Shown: positions 53,176 to 63,291 of the stretch, in pieces
Layout of the letters: each line of letters begins with the position of its first letter
Numbering within the stretch: position 1 is the first letter of the stretch
Assembly: GCF_004000605.1 (NCBI RefSeq)
Contig: NZ_CP018911.1
Coordinates: 1,426,001 to 1,490,000 of the forward strand
Source of the DNA: Glycocaulis alkaliphilus
Lineage (GTDB): Bacteria > Pseudomonadota > Alphaproteobacteria > Caulobacterales > Maricaulaceae
DNA length: 64,000 nucleotides
Direction: 5' to 3'
Notes under the pieces: model-generated
The model's input: only the letters and a program-made list of their open reading frames with translations
The model's database searches: none
What the model was told of the DNA's origin: nothing
Program-made: the position numbers and the translations under genes

Positions 53176-53559
53176 ATGCCCGCATTTCTCGACTCTGTGA
53201 CGCTTGCTGCCGCCGGTGGTGGTGGTGGAATGGGTGCGCTGCTGATCCAGCTTTTCCCGTTCGTGCTGATCTTTGTGGTCTTCTACTTCCTGCTGATCCG
53301 CCCGCAGCAGCAGCGCGTGAAGAAGCATCGCGAAATGGTCGAGGCGCTGCGCCGCGGCGATGAAGTCGTCACGGCAGGCGGCCTGATCGGCAAGGTTACC
53401 CGCGTCGCCGATGGCGAACTGACCGTCGAACTGGCGCAAGGCGTGCGCGTGAAAGTGGTGCGCCACACCATTTCTGAAGTGCGCGCCCGCACCGAGCCGT
53501 CCCGTTCGCGCCGCGACGAAGACGATGCCGATGACAGCGATGAGGAACAGCGCGGCTAG
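53176..53559 (+). CDS. yajC: preprotein translocase subunit YajC
   Basis: YajC is a single-pass inner-membrane partner of SecDF-YidC. The 127-residue protein has the membrane helix LIQLFPFVLIFVVFYFLLIRPQQQR with the typical RPQQ end, then EVVTAGGLIGKVTRV. The acidic/basic C-terminal tail (RSRRDEDDADDSDEEQRG) is longer than in E. coli. secD follows 35 bases later. Confidence 0.95.
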   Translation: MPAFLDSVTLAAAGGGGGMGALLIQLFPFVLIFVVFYFLLIRPQQQRVKKHREMVEALRRGDEVVTAGGLIGKVTRVADGELTVELAQGVRVKVVRHTISEVRARTEPSRSRRDEDDADDSDEEQRG

Positions 53560-53594
53560 CGCTCAGCGCTGCTGCGCCCTATCTGCAATCCGCC

Positions 53595-55226
53595 ATGCTT
53601 TATTTTGCCCGCTGGAAGATCGCCCTCATCCTTGGAGCCATCCTGATCGGGGTGCTGTTCCTTCTGCCCAATTTTGTGCCGGAGAGCACGCGCTACGGCC
53701 CTGATGGCCGCCCGCAAGGCGTGTGGACAGTCCTGCCCAGCGACACGCTCAATCTGGGTCTGGACCTGCGGGGCGGATCACACCTCGTTTTCCAGGTGGA
53801 TATGGATGAGGTGCGTTCAGAGCGCCTTGTGCGCCTGTCTGATGATGTGCGCACCGTATTGCGCAACCAGCCGGCCATCCTGACGGCGGCGCCGGCCGTG
53901 GTTGAGGGCCGCGTCGTCGTGCGTCTATCTCGCCCGGACGACATGGAGGCGGCGCTGCGCCGGCTCAGAGCCATCAACGAGCCGGTCTCGAACTCCTTCG
54001 GTCAGGCCAGCATGGACCAGACACTGTCCATTGATGCTGATCCGGATGGCCGTACGATCCGCGTTGGCATTACCGAGGCCGCTTTCGCTGAAATCCAGCG
54101 CCGCACCGTCACCCAGTCGGTGGAAGTCATCCGCCGGCGTATTGACGGCACGGGCACGACCGAGCCGACGATTGTCCGTCAGGGCGATGACCGTGTGCTG
54201 GTGCAGGTGCCGGGCGAGAGCGATCCCCAGCGCATTATCGACGTTGTCGGCACCACGGCGCGCATGACCTTCCACATGGTCGAGGCCAATGTTGATCCCG
54301 GCCCGGACGGGCAGGGGCGTACACCGCCCGGCGTCATCATTCTGCCGACCGAAGAAGCGGGTGAACCCTTCCTGGCCGTACAGCGCCGTGCGCTGGTGAC
54401 CGGCGAGCAGCTGGTTCGCGCCAGCCAGGGCTTCAACGAATCCGGCCAGCCTTCGGTGAACTTCACCTTCAACACCTCCGGCGCGCGCGCCTTTGGCGAT
54501 GCGACGGCGGCCAATGTCGGGCGCCGCTTCGCCATCGTCCTCGATGATGTCATCATCTCCGCGCCGCGCATCCGCTCGCCCATCATGCAGGGGTCAGGCA
54601 TGATCGATGGCGGTTTCACCGTTCAGTCCGCGAATGACCTGGCCAATATGCTCAATGCCGGCGCGCTGCCTGCGCGCCTGACGCCGGTCGAGCAGCGCTC
54701 GGTCAGTGCCGGTCTGGGACAGGACTCGATTGAACGCGGCCAGACCGCGATCATTATCGGCTTCAGCCTCGTCATCGTCTTCATGCTGCTGGCCTATGGC
54801 TTCTTCGGCATCGCATCCACGCTGGCGCTGATCGTCAATATCTGTCTCCTGATGGGCGGTCTGTCGGGGCTGCAGGCGACGCTGACCCTGCCGGGCATCG
54901 CCGGTATCGTCCTGACAATCGGCATGGCGGTGGACGCCAATGTGCTGATTTTCGAGCGTATCCGCGAGGAATACCGATCAGGCCGGACGGTGACCAACGC
55001 CATCGAGAACGGCTATCAGCACGCGCTGTCGGCCATTCTGGACGCAAACGTGACCACCTTCATCGCGGCGGCCGTGCTCTACATGATGGGCGCCGGTCCG
55101 GTGCGCGGCTTCGCCGTCACGCTGGGTATCGGCATCGTGACCTCGGTCTTTACCGCCTTCGTGTTCTCGCGGCTTCTTCTGGCGGGTTGGCTGCGTTTTG
55201 CCAAACCCAAAGCCCTGCCGATGTAG
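53595..55226 (+). CDS. secD: protein translocase subunit SecD
   Basis: SecD uses the proton gradient to pull proteins across the membrane after SecA. The 543-residue product has the N-terminal helix, the P1 domain starting LGLDLRGGSHLVFQVD, and five C-terminal helices with GMAVDANVLIFERIREE. The large periplasmic region (about residues 60-350) has no obvious insertions. It is co-transcribed with yajC and secF (15-base gap). Confidence 0.96.
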   Translation: MLYFARWKIALILGAILIGVLFLLPNFVPESTRYGPDGRPQGVWTVLPSDTLNLGLDLRGGSHLVFQVDMDEVRSERLVRLSDDVRTVLRNQPAILTAAPAVVEGRVVVRLSRPDDMEAALRRLRAINEPVSNSFGQASMDQTLSIDADPDGRTIRVGITEAAFAEIQRRTVTQSVEVIRRRIDGTGTTEPTIVRQGDDRVLVQVPGESDPQRIIDVVGTTARMTFHMVEANVDPGPDGQGRTPPGVIILPTEEAGEPFLAVQRRALVTGEQLVRASQGFNESGQPSVNFTFNTSGARAFGDATAANVGRRFAIVLDDVIISAPRIRSPIMQGSGMIDGGFTVQSANDLANMLNAGALPARLTPVEQRSVSAGLGQDSIERGQTAIIIGFSLVIVFMLLAYGFFGIASTLALIVNICLLMGGLSGLQATLTLPGIAGIVLTIGMAVDANVLIFERIREEYRSGRTVTNAIENGYQHALSAILDANVTTFIAAAVLYMMGAGPVRGFAVTLGIGIVTSVFTAFVFSRLLLAGWLRFAKPKALPM

Positions 55227-55241
55227 GCGGGAGAAAAAACC

Positions 55242-56216
55242 ATGAATCTTTCCAGTTTTGCTCTCGTACGCTTCCTGCCGGTGGAGACCAATTTCGGCTT
55301 CATCCGCATGCGGGTCGGCGCGTTTGTCCTCTCGCTCTTCATGGTGCTGGGGTCGGTGACGGCTTTCTTCACCATGGGCCTCAATCTCGGCATTGATTTT
55401 CGTGGCGGCACGGCAATCGAAATCAGCACGCAGGGACCAGCCGACATCGCGCTGATCCGCGAGGTGGTCACGGCTGCGGTCCCCGGCGATGTGCAGGTAC
55501 AGGGCTTTGGCACCGAGGAAGACGTCCTCATCCGCGTCGGCGAGATCGACCCTGAGGTCATCAACGCGCTCGAAGGCTTTGACGCTCTTGACGCTGCACA
55601 GGCCCAGCAGGCCGTGCAGCAACTGGTGCGCGGCGCTCTGGTCGAGGCGATACCTGATGTCAGCTTCGAGCGGATGGAGGTTATCAGCCCGCAAGTTTCC
55701 GACGAGCTGCGGGTGGCAGGCGCGACAGCGGTGCTCGTCTCGCTCTTCCTGATGCTGGTCTATATCTGGCTGCGCTTTGAGTGGCAGTACTCGGTAGGCG
55801 CGGTGCTGGCACTGGCCCATGACGTGATCATCACGATCGGCTTTTTCTCCGTCACCCAGCTGCAGTTCAACCTGCCGACCATCGCGGCCATTCTCACCAT
55901 AGTCGGTTACTCGATGAACGATACCGTGGTCATTTATGATCGCATCCGTGAGATGTTCCGCAAGTATAAATCCCTGCCAACGGCCGAGGTGCTGGACCTT
56001 GCCATCAACGCCACGCTGTCGCGCACCATCCTGACATCCGGCACCACGCTGGTGGCGCTGATCGCCATGGCGGTCATGGGCGGTCCGGCTCTGGAAGGCT
56101 TTGCGATGGCGCTGATCTGGGGCGTGGCCATCGGCACATATTCCTCGATCTTTGTGGCTGCACCTCTGCTCACCGTGACAGGTGTCCGCCGCGATGCCGG
56201 GGACCGCGAGGACTGA
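55242..56216 (+). CDS. secF: protein translocase subunit SecF
   Basis: The 324-residue partner of SecD has the N-terminal helix, the LGIDFRGGTAIEI motif, and a C-terminal helix bundle with TIVGYSMNDTVVIYDRIREMFRK. A loop of about 20 Gln/Ala-rich residues (ALDAAQAQQAVQQLV) lies in the periplasmic region. It is followed by a strong bidirectional terminator. Confidence 0.96.
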   Translation: MNLSSFALVRFLPVETNFGFIRMRVGAFVLSLFMVLGSVTAFFTMGLNLGIDFRGGTAIEISTQGPADIALIREVVTAAVPGDVQVQGFGTEEDVLIRVGEIDPEVINALEGFDALDAAQAQQAVQQLVRGALVEAIPDVSFERMEVISPQVSDELRVAGATAVLVSLFLMLVYIWLRFEWQYSVGAVLALAHDVIITIGFFSVTQLQFNLPTIAAILTIVGYSMNDTVVIYDRIREMFRKYKSLPTAEVLDLAINATLSRTILTSGTTLVALIAMAVMGGPALEGFAMALIWGVAIGTYSSIFVAAPLLTVTGVRRDAGDRED

Positions 56217-56245
56217 CCGGCCCCGCCAGCAGGCATCTGAACCAA

Positions 56246-56278
56246 AGAAAAACCCCGGCGCTGGCGCCGGGGTTTTTG
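56246..56278 (+). terminator. bidirectional terminator after secF
   Basis: The stem aaccccggcg-ctg-gcgccggggtt has A-run and T-run flanks, so it serves secF and the convergent hydrolase gene that stops at 56300. Confidence 0.9.
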
Positions 56279-56299
56279 CTTGCAGGCTGTGTGGCAGGC

Positions 56300-57613
56300 T
56301 TACTCGGCGATTACCGCAGGCATGAGCTGGCGGAATATCGCTCTGGCGCCTTCACGCGGCGTTGTGGCAGAGGGCTGCTCCTGCGCCAGGATCAGCGCCA
56401 CCACGCCGGTTTGCGGGCTGACAAAGAAATCAGTGTCGAAATAACCGCCCCAGCCGAAATCGGCCGGGTAGCCGCTCGCCGATGAGCCCTGTCCCTCATA
56501 GACAACGCCCAGCGAGTAGCCAAAGCCCAGATTGCCGGCATTCATGTTCTCAGGCATGCGGTCTGCACCGACATGGACCCGGGTCATCGCGTTCACGCCG
56601 TCCTGTGACAGGATACGTGTGCCTTCCAGCTCCCCGCCATTGGCAAGCGTCTGTGCGAAGCGGAAATAGTCATTGGCGGTAGAGAACAGGCCTGCGCCGC
56701 CTGCGGCGACATTGGCGCCAAACGCATAGTCCAGGCTGGACGGCAGCGCCTGGATCGCCCCGCTCTCGTCGTGGGTGTAAAGCGTTGCGATGCGCCCATG
56801 CAGCGCCTCGTCCGGAAAGAATGTCGTGCTGTCCATGCCCAGCGGCCGGAAGATGCGCGACTGCATATAGCTTTCCAGGTCCTGACCGGAGACAACTTCC
56901 ACCACCCGGCCCAGAATGTCGTTCGACCAGCTATAATACCAGCGCTCTCCGGGCTGGAAATAAAGCGGCAGTCCGGCCAGATGGTCGATGCGCTGCTCCA
57001 GCGTCATGTCGCGGTCTTCATAGACGTTGCGGGTCAGGTAGAGGCGGCCCAGATCCGTCTCGTAATCAAACACATAGCCGATACCGGATGTATGGGTGAG
57101 GAGGTCCTCAATCGTGATTGCGCGGGCGGCCGGCACGGTCGCGATCTCACCGCTTTCATTGGCCATCACCGACACCGCCACGTGTGCATCGGCAAAAGCA
57201 GGGATGATGTCGGCCAGCGGCTGGTCGAGCCGCAGCGCGCCATTTTCGACCAGCTGCATCACCGCGACGGCAGTAACGGGCTTGGTCATGGAGGCAATGC
57301 GCACCAGCGTGTCGGCATTCATCGGGCGTTCCGCCTCGATATCGGCGTAGCCAGTCTCGGAGATGTGCTGCACCACACCGTCGCGCGCGATAAGCGCCAC
57401 ATAGCCGGAGCGCGCCTGCGCGGCGGCGAACTGGTTCAGCGTGGCATCCAGCGCGGCCAGGCCTTGCCCGTTAAGCTCGCGCGCGGCGGGTATGGACTCG
57501 CTCACCGTATCGGCACTGGCCTGCGTTTGCGGGCTGCAGGCGGCAAGGCCGAGGGATCCCGCCAGCGCGGAAGCCAGCAGAAGGGTGGTCAGGCGCCAGC
57601 GCGCGTCATACAT
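56300..57613 (-). CDS. class C beta-lactamase-fold serine hydrolase (lipoprotein)
   Basis: The 437-residue product has a signal peptide with a lipobox (LGLAAC), so it is probably an envelope lipoprotein. The active-site Ser and Lys are in RIASMTKPV, with a Tyr in RWYYSWSND (YSN-type second motif) and a C-terminal GYGFDTD-like region (WGGYFDTDFFVSPQTG). This group includes esterases and DD-peptidases; beta-lactam hydrolysis cannot be assumed. The ATG at 57613 fits the signal peptide. Long upstream open frames are ignored as shadows of the next gene. Confidence 0.85.
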   Translation of the reverse strand: MYDARWRLTTLLLASALAGSLGLAACSPQTQASADTVSESIPAARELNGQGLAALDATLNQFAAAQARSGYVALIARDGVVQHISETGYADIEAERPMNADTLVRIASMTKPVTAVAVMQLVENGALRLDQPLADIIPAFADAHVAVSVMANESGEIATVPAARAITIEDLLTHTSGIGYVFDYETDLGRLYLTRNVYEDRDMTLEQRIDHLAGLPLYFQPGERWYYSWSNDILGRVVEVVSGQDLESYMQSRIFRPLGMDSTTFFPDEALHGRIATLYTHDESGAIQALPSSLDYAFGANVAAGGAGLFSTANDYFRFAQTLANGGELEGTRILSQDGVNAMTRVHVGADRMPENMNAGNLGFGYSLGVVYEGQGSSASGYPADFGWGGYFDTDFFVSPQTGVVALILAQEQPSATTPREGARAIFRQLMPAVIAE

Positions 57614-57739
57614 GTCGGGTCTCCGCAGCAGGGGGTGGTGTCTGGTGACGCGAAGCTCACCCCGCAGCTGCAGTATTGGCAAGTCAAAACACGCCTCTCT
57701 CCTGCGATTGGCGCCGTATTTTTGGAAACTGTCCCGACC

Positions 57740-58591
57740 ATGAGCGCCGACACCTTCGCTGATACGCTTCGCCGCGAGGATCCCGCCCGGTATCTGGCCA
57801 GCCTGTTTGCGCCTGCGCCCGTGCGCGCCAATCTGTGGGCGGTTTACGCCTTCAATGCAGAGATTGCCCGCATCCCGGCCAGCGTAAGCGAGGCTGTGAT
57901 CGGCGAAATGCGTCTGGCATGGGCCAGGGAGGCTCTGGCCGACCTGTATGCCCGCCCGCCGCGCGTACGCCGCCATCCGGTCTATGAGGCGCTGGCCACC
58001 CTGCGTGACCAGCCAGGTGCTCCAGACGAGGCCCTGCTGGCAGGCCTGGTCGAGGCCAGAAACGCCGATCTGGGTGAGGGCGCGTTTCCCGACACGGCAG
58101 AGCGTGACGCTTACATTGACCGCACAGCAGGCACGCTGATGCGCGCAGGCGCCCGCCTGTGTGCGCCGGACTGGCAACCTGGCGATGGGGCAGAGCGCGC
58201 CCTGACAGCAGCGGGGCGCCTGTGGGGATATACCGGCCTGCTGCGCGATTTTGCCCGGCTGTGCGCGGCTGGCCGGCCGCCTGTCACGCAAGACGAGCTG
58301 GAGGCCAGCGGCGCCAGTGTGGAAACGCTGCGCCGGGGCTTGCAACCCGAAACCGCCATAAAGGCGCGTGAAGGGCTGGTGGACCGGGCGCGACACGCCG
58401 CGCGCGACCTTTCCGCCTCACGCAAGGCGCTCCCGGCATCGGTTTTTCCCGCCATCGGCTATGCGGTGCTGGCGCGGGGCGATCTCGCCGCTGCCCGCCG
58501 GCCGGCAGACCCATACAACTACGCCCCCGCGGATAATCCGCTGGGGGCGCAGCTTGCCCTGCTATGGGCTTCGGTTACAGGCCGGGTCTAG
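57740..58591 (+). CDS. squalene/phytoene synthase-fold protein (NDUFAF6-like)
   Basis: The 283-residue helical protein is related to isoprenoid synthases but lacks the Asp-rich diphosphate motifs (the first position reads YAFNAEIARIPASVSE). The IGEMRLAWAREAL pattern is that of NDUFAF6, the mitochondrial complex I assembly factor, which is of alphaproteobacterial origin. I therefore infer a non-catalytic assembly role rather than carotenoid synthesis. The ATG at 57740 gives the family N-terminus. Its stop TAG shares bases with the stop of the convergent peptidase (CTAG). Confidence 0.8.
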   Translation: MSADTFADTLRREDPARYLASLFAPAPVRANLWAVYAFNAEIARIPASVSEAVIGEMRLAWAREALADLYARPPRVRRHPVYEALATLRDQPGAPDEALLAGLVEARNADLGEGAFPDTAERDAYIDRTAGTLMRAGARLCAPDWQPGDGAERALTAAGRLWGYTGLLRDFARLCAAGRPPVTQDELEASGASVETLRRGLQPETAIKAREGLVDRARHAARDLSASRKALPASVFPAIGYAVLARGDLAAARRPADPYNYAPADNPLGAQLALLWASVTGRV

Positions 58592-60549
58592 TCAGCCGGG
58601 TCACCTAGCACCTCAAACAGGAAGCGCTCCATCTCCTCGAGCACCTGAAGGCGTGCCTGATACCCGGTCAGCCAGTGATCGCCCCCCTCCTGGGCAATGA
58701 AGGTCACGGGATGGCCCGCACTGCGCAGTGCGGAGTCCATGCGCTCGCTCTGATTGATCGGCACCACGCTGTCGTCCCGGCCGTGCAGCAGCAGGACAGC
58801 AGCCCCGGCACGGGCCGCGTTTTCTGCGGGCGAGCGGGCGCGCAGATAGCCGGAATCTGCAGACGTGGCGCTGCCTACCATGGACTCCCGCCAGTAGCGT
58901 ACCGCCGCGCCGCCTGCGATTGACCGCGAGGCGGTGTAGTTGAGCATGCCCTGCAGATCGGAGACGCCGTTGATCGAAATGGCGCAGGCATAGAGTTCGG
59001 GCGTGTAGACTGCACCGGCGAGAGCAGCGTAACCGCCATAACTCGCCCCGGCGATGCAAACGCGTTCGCTGTCGGCAATACCCTGCTGGATCGCGTAAGC
59101 AACGGCATCGGACACGTCGTGCTGCATGATGCCAAGGCCCCACTCACCATATCCGGCGCGGCGCCAGTTATAGCCGAACCCGTCCGAGCCCCGGAAATTC
59201 GGCTGGATAACCGCAAAACCGCGATCGGCAAGGAAATGCGCAAAGAGGTCAAATCCGCCATAATCGCGCGCCGCCGGTCCACCATGGGGCAGAACTACAG
59301 CCGGGTGCGGTCCGGGGGTGTCGGGAACGGTGATGTAGGCCTGTACGGTGGTGCCATCGCGCGCGGTGTATTCGATGGAGCGGCGTTCCGGCAGTTCCAG
59401 CCCGGCCACGACCGGATTGGTTTCCATCGGAGCAGACAGCTCCAGCTGGCCGTTGACGTTTTCTGTCAGCAGGAAGAAATGGGACGGTCTGTCATTGTAA
59501 TCGGCACTGATAATCATCGAGCGCCGGTCTTCGGTCCATGAAGCGATGGTCACCACATCGGCGTCCAGGGCGGCCTCCAGCTCGGTCTGCAGGCTCTCCC
59601 ATTCCTCATCAAACCAGAGCGTGCTGACATTCTCTTCGGCCAGAACCAGCCCGATCACTTCCCGCGAGTGGGGATCGCGGCGCGCGCCCCCGATCTCAAA
59701 CCGGGTATCTTCGTAGATTATGGTCTCATTGCCTGATCCATCGAGCGGAATGGACAATACGGTGTCGGCGAACCCTTCACGGTCAACGGTCACCAGAAGC
59801 TCGGTCTCGTCTGCGTTCAATCCGAGAATGCTGGTAATCTGCGGGGCCCCTTCCGGCCGACGCAGGGAGCGGAACCTCGACCGGCTCTCGGCCAGTGAAA
59901 CGGTCATGTAGCGCCGGTCGCTGCCCCGGTCGATCCGGGCAACCGGCTCGAAATTGCGGTTCAGTATCCAGCCGGCATTATTGGCATCTGCTGCGATTTC
60001 AAGGCTGGCAAGCCCTGTATCTACATCGGCCCAATACAGGTCCGGAGTGCCTAGGTTGGAGCTCACTTGCACCAGCACGCGCCGGTTCTCCCGGTCGACG
60101 CCGCGCACGTTGGAGGTGTCCGGGTTGAAGGCCATGCGCCGCCCCTGCCGTATCAGCCGGCGGAATTCCTGCGTACGCAGATCAAACGCCATCAGCAGGT
60201 TGAAATCGACCACGCCGCGAACAGCATCGAGCTGGGTTGCTATCCCGCCGCGGATCACGAGCATGTCCTCGTCGACCCAGAACATGCCGCCAATTCTTAC
60301 GTCGTTGGCAGCCAGCGAAATGGTCTCGCCCGTCTGCAGATTGCTGACGCGGATTTCTGCCCGGTCATCGCGCCGTGAGAGGTAGGCAAGCTGGCTGCCG
60401 CTAGGCGACAGCGTCGGCGAGCTGATGGCGCCGAGCTGGGCGAACTCGGCGGCAGGCACGCGTTCCTGCGCCATCGTCGCGGCAGGCAGGGCAGAAAATG
60501 CTCCGGCTGCCAGCACGATGCTGGCGGCAAGGCTTCTGACGTTCAACAT
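58588..60549 (-). CDS. secreted S9-family (prolyl oligopeptidase/DPP-like) peptidase
   Basis: The 653-residue protein has a Sec signal peptide (cleavage near TMAQ), a beta-propeller region (about residues 40-390) and an alpha/beta hydrolase catalytic domain. The Ser is in GASYGGY, the Asp in HGRDDSVVP and the His in GGDHWLTG. It would cleave short peptides, probably in the periplasm. The ATG at 60549 has gagggggcc upstream, inside a hairpin. It follows trmFO by 67 bases. Confidence 0.9.
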   Translation of the reverse strand: MLNVRSLAASIVLAAGAFSALPAATMAQERVPAAEFAQLGAISSPTLSPSGSQLAYLSRRDDRAEIRVSNLQTGETISLAANDVRIGGMFWVDEDMLVIRGGIATQLDAVRGVVDFNLLMAFDLRTQEFRRLIRQGRRMAFNPDTSNVRGVDRENRRVLVQVSSNLGTPDLYWADVDTGLASLEIAADANNAGWILNRNFEPVARIDRGSDRRYMTVSLAESRSRFRSLRRPEGAPQITSILGLNADETELLVTVDREGFADTVLSIPLDGSGNETIIYEDTRFEIGGARRDPHSREVIGLVLAEENVSTLWFDEEWESLQTELEAALDADVVTIASWTEDRRSMIISADYNDRPSHFFLLTENVNGQLELSAPMETNPVVAGLELPERRSIEYTARDGTTVQAYITVPDTPGPHPAVVLPHGGPAARDYGGFDLFAHFLADRGFAVIQPNFRGSDGFGYNWRRAGYGEWGLGIMQHDVSDAVAYAIQQGIADSERVCIAGASYGGYAALAGAVYTPELYACAISINGVSDLQGMLNYTASRSIAGGAAVRYWRESMVGSATSADSGYLRARSPAENAARAGAAVLLLHGRDDSVVPINQSERMDSALRSAGHPVTFIAQEGGDHWLTGYQARLQVLEEMERFLFEVLGDPAD

Positions 60550-60555
60550 GGTAGG

Positions 60556-60601
60556 CCCCCTCAAAGCTGGATTTTTTGTAATGTTCCGCATTGAGAGGGG
60601 G
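60556..60601 (-). promoter_or_regulatory. hairpin covering the S9 peptidase ribosome site
   Basis: On the minus strand CCCCCTCTCAA (60601-60591) can pair with TTGAGGGGG (60564-60556), with one bulge and a 26-base loop. The GAGGGGG Shine-Dalgarno is inside the second arm, eight bases before the ATG. Confidence 0.4.
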
Positions 60602-60616
60602 ATCACAAGGGCGCAA

Positions 60617-62020
60617 TTACTCTGCGGCGTGTTTCGTCTGTCCCAGCCAGGCATCACAATCGGCAAGGGCGCGCGCGCTCATCAGCCGCTTCTTGGCCTG
60701 GGCCTTGGCAGCGCCGCGCAGGCGCTCGCCATTCGGCCCCTTGGACGGCCCCTGCATGTCCGGGAAGAGGCCGAAATTGACATTCATCGGCTGGAAGGCG
60801 CCCTTGCGGCCCGGCACATGGCCGGTGGTGATATGCATCAGCAGCGCCCCCAGCGCCGTGGTGGCAGGCGGCGGCGTTGCGGGCTGGCCCAGACGCTCTG
60901 CGGCGGCAAACCGGCCTGCCAGCAGCCCCATGGCCGCGCTTTCAACATAGCCCTCAACCCCGGTTATCTGTCCGGCGAAGCGAAGCGCGGGCCGCGCCTT
61001 CAGGCGCATTACCGGGTCCAGCAGCTTTGGCGAGTTCAGGAAGGTATTCCTGTGAATGCCGCCCAGCCTTGCGAACTGCGCGTTCTCCAGCCCCGGTATC
61101 ATGCGGAAAATGTCGCTCTGCGCGCCGTATTTCAGCTTGGTCTGGAAACCGACCATGTTGAACAGCGTGCCATGGGCATTGTCCTGACGCAGCTGGACGA
61201 CCGCATAGGGCTTCTCGTCGGGCTTGTGAGCATTGGTAAGGCCGCGCGGCTTCATCGGCCCGTGGCGCAGCGTCTCGATGCCGCGCTCGGCCATCACCTC
61301 GATGGGAAGGCAGGCCTCGAAATAGGGCGTGTCCTTCTCCCAGTCCCGGAACACCGTCTTGTCGCCGGCCAGCAGCGCCTCGACGAAGGCGTGATACTGG
61401 TCCTTGTCCATCGGGCAGTTGATATAGGCGGCGCGGTCTTCCTCCGTTTCGCCCTTGTCATAGCGTGACTGCTTCCACGCCACGCCCATATCGATGCTGT
61501 CGGCAAAGATGATCGGCGCGATGGCGTCAAAGAAGGCGAGTTCGCCTTCACCCGTCAGCCCATGCACCGCTTCGGCGAGCGCAGGCGAGGTGAGGGGGCC
61601 GGTTGCCACGATCACATTGTCCCACTCTTCAGGCGGCAGCCCGGCGATTTCCTCCCGGCGTATCTCGATATTGGGGTGCGCTTCCAGCTTCGCCGTCACC
61701 GCGCGGGAGAACGCTTCGCGGTCCACGGCCAGCGCGCCGCCCGCAGGCACCTGGTTCACATCGCCCATCGCCATGATCAGCGAGTTCGCCCGGCGCATCT
61801 CCTCGTGCAGGAGGCCCACCGCATTGGTCTCATGGTCATCGGAACGGAAGGAATTGGAGCAGACCAGCTCCGCCAGCCCGTCTGTCTGGTGGGCTTCGGT
61901 ACGGCGTACCGGGCGCATCTCGTGCAGGATCACGTGCGCGCCAGCCTCTGCCGCCTGCCAGGCCGCTTCCGAACCGGCCATGCCGCCGCCAATGATGTGT
62001 ATGGGTTGGGTTTGTGTCAT
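60617..62020 (-). CDS. trmFO: methylenetetrahydrofolate-tRNA-(uracil-5-)-methyltransferase
   Basis: TrmFO makes m5U54 in tRNA with folate and FAD. The 467-residue flavoprotein has the FAD motif [15 protein letters not shown], the cysteine-containing [73 protein letters not shown] and [13 protein letters not shown]. The ATG at 62020 is chosen because it starts at the flavin fold; the long upstream frame is unsupported. Confidence 0.95.
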   Translation of the reverse strand: MTQTQPIHIIGGGMAGSEAAWQAAEAGAHVILHEMRPVRRTEAHQTDGLAELVCSNSFRSDDHETNAVGLLHEEMRRANSLIMAMGDVNQVPAGGALAVDREAFSRAVTAKLEAHPNIEIRREEIAGLPPEEWDNVIVATGPLTSPALAEAVHGLTGEGELAFFDAIAPIIFADSIDMGVAWKQSRYDKGETEEDRAAYINCPMDKDQYHAFVEALLAGDKTVFRDWEKDTPYFEACLPIEVMAERGIETLRHGPMKPRGLTNAHKPDEKPYAVVQLRQDNAHGTLFNMVGFQTKLKYGAQSDIFRMIPGLENAQFARLGGIHRNTFLNSPKLLDPVMRLKARPALRFAGQITGVEGYVESAAMGLLAGRFAAAERLGQPATPPPATTALGALLMHITTGHVPGRKGAFQPMNVNFGLFPDMQGPSKGPNGERLRGAAKAQAKKRLMSARALADCDAWLGQTKHAAE

Positions 62021-62170
62021 GGCGCGGATATAGCGCCGCAACGGCGCAGGCTCAAACCGGCAGGGCAGGCGGGTAGGCGGAATTTCCGCCGGGGGCAAAT
62101 TTCGTGTTGACCGTCCGGGATTTGCATCCAAGGATTGCGTCCGGGGAAGGCGGGCTGAACGGGGGCAGTA

Positions 62171-63280
62171 ATGCAGAAAATTATCATCGCGGCGCTGGCC
62201 GCGCTGTGTGTCAGTGCGGGCGGATACGCCATTCCGCCCGGTGTCCTTGCGGCGTTTGATGCCTATATGGACGCGGTGGAAGCCAATGATCTGGTCGGGG
62301 CGGTGCCACATGCGGAGGCCGCCTGGCAGGCCGCTTCGCGGGGTGGGGTGGACACCGAGACACTCGCCGTGCTCGCCGAAAACCGCGCGGAGATATACGT
62401 GCTGACCGGCGATCATGCCCGTGCCGGTGCTGCTTGGCAGGACCTTGCCGGTGTGCTGGAGCAGGACAATGCAGAGGCCGAGGAGCGTGCCCGCGCGTAT
62501 GTCAGCGCGGCGGTCCAGTACGCTCTGGCACGTGATCTTCCTGCGGCAATAACGGCCGCCGATGCGGCCATCGTGCTCTACCCGCAGGATGCTGTATCCA
62601 ACCGGCTTTTTCTGGCTCTGCGCGTGAAGGCGGTATCGGAGTGGGCGCAGGGGCAGCTTGGTCCGGCAGGCGTGGCGGCGGATCGCGCCATGCGGGTGCG
62701 TGAGCAGATCGGTGCCAGCGTGGACAGCACGACCATGACCACGGCGATGATCGCTGCCGTACACCATATCCTCGGACGGAACCGGGTGGACGCGGCCTTC
62801 TACATATCGATAGCGAGTGATCTGGCTGCCGTGCTTCCGGCTGATGATGAGAACCGGCTTATGTTATGGGGCTGGTCTTCCTTCCTGCGGTCATTGCTTT
62901 CCGACACCGAACGCGAAGCCCTCTATGAGCGGCGGTTCAATTCTGCGCTGCTGGATTTTGACGATCCGGGGCGGCAGGAACGTGAGCGCGCACAGGAAGA
63001 AGGTGTTGAGGACGCGCGGCCTCTTCGACGCGATCATCCAAGATACCCGCAACAGATGCTTGAACGCGGTGTTAATGGAGTTGCCGTGGTGATGTTTGAC
63101 GTCACTGAGGAGGGGCGCCCGGAAAATGTGCGGGTGGCAATGTCAATTCCTCATGCCGACTTCGGCCGAGAGGCGGTGCGGGCGGTCCAGAGGTGGCGGT
63201 ACACGCCTCGCACGGAAAACGGTGTGGCCGTAAGGCGCGAAGGCGTGGTGACGTCCTTCGACTATCAGATCAGCCAATAA
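62171..63280 (+). CDS. periplasmic protein with TonB C-terminal domain
   Basis: The 369-residue product has a signal peptide ([20 protein letters not shown]) instead of TonB's N-terminal anchor and Pro-rich linker. Residues about 25-270 are helical with tetratricopeptide-like spacing. The final 85 residues are a TonB C-terminal domain ([31 protein letters not shown]...AVQRWRYTP). It cannot couple to ExbB-ExbD in the usual way, so an energy-transducing role is unlikely. It is 11 bases upstream of the next gene, which may be in the same operon. Confidence 0.8.
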   Translation: MQKIIIAALAALCVSAGGYAIPPGVLAAFDAYMDAVEANDLVGAVPHAEAAWQAASRGGVDTETLAVLAENRAEIYVLTGDHARAGAAWQDLAGVLEQDNAEAEERARAYVSAAVQYALARDLPAAITAADAAIVLYPQDAVSNRLFLALRVKAVSEWAQGQLGPAGVAADRAMRVREQIGASVDSTTMTTAMIAAVHHILGRNRVDAAFYISIASDLAAVLPADDENRLMLWGWSSFLRSLLSDTEREALYERRFNSALLDFDDPGRQERERAQEEGVEDARPLRRDHPRYPQQMLERGVNGVAVVMFDVTEEGRPENVRVAMSIPHADFGREAVRAVQRWRYTPRTENGVAVRREGVVTSFDYQISQ

Positions 63281-63291
63281 GGCAGCCCGCC

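Noticed and set aside
60550-62767. Longer starts for trmFO and the S9 gene
   Set aside because: The extensions have no homologous features; flavin and signal-peptide starts fit the chosen ATGs.
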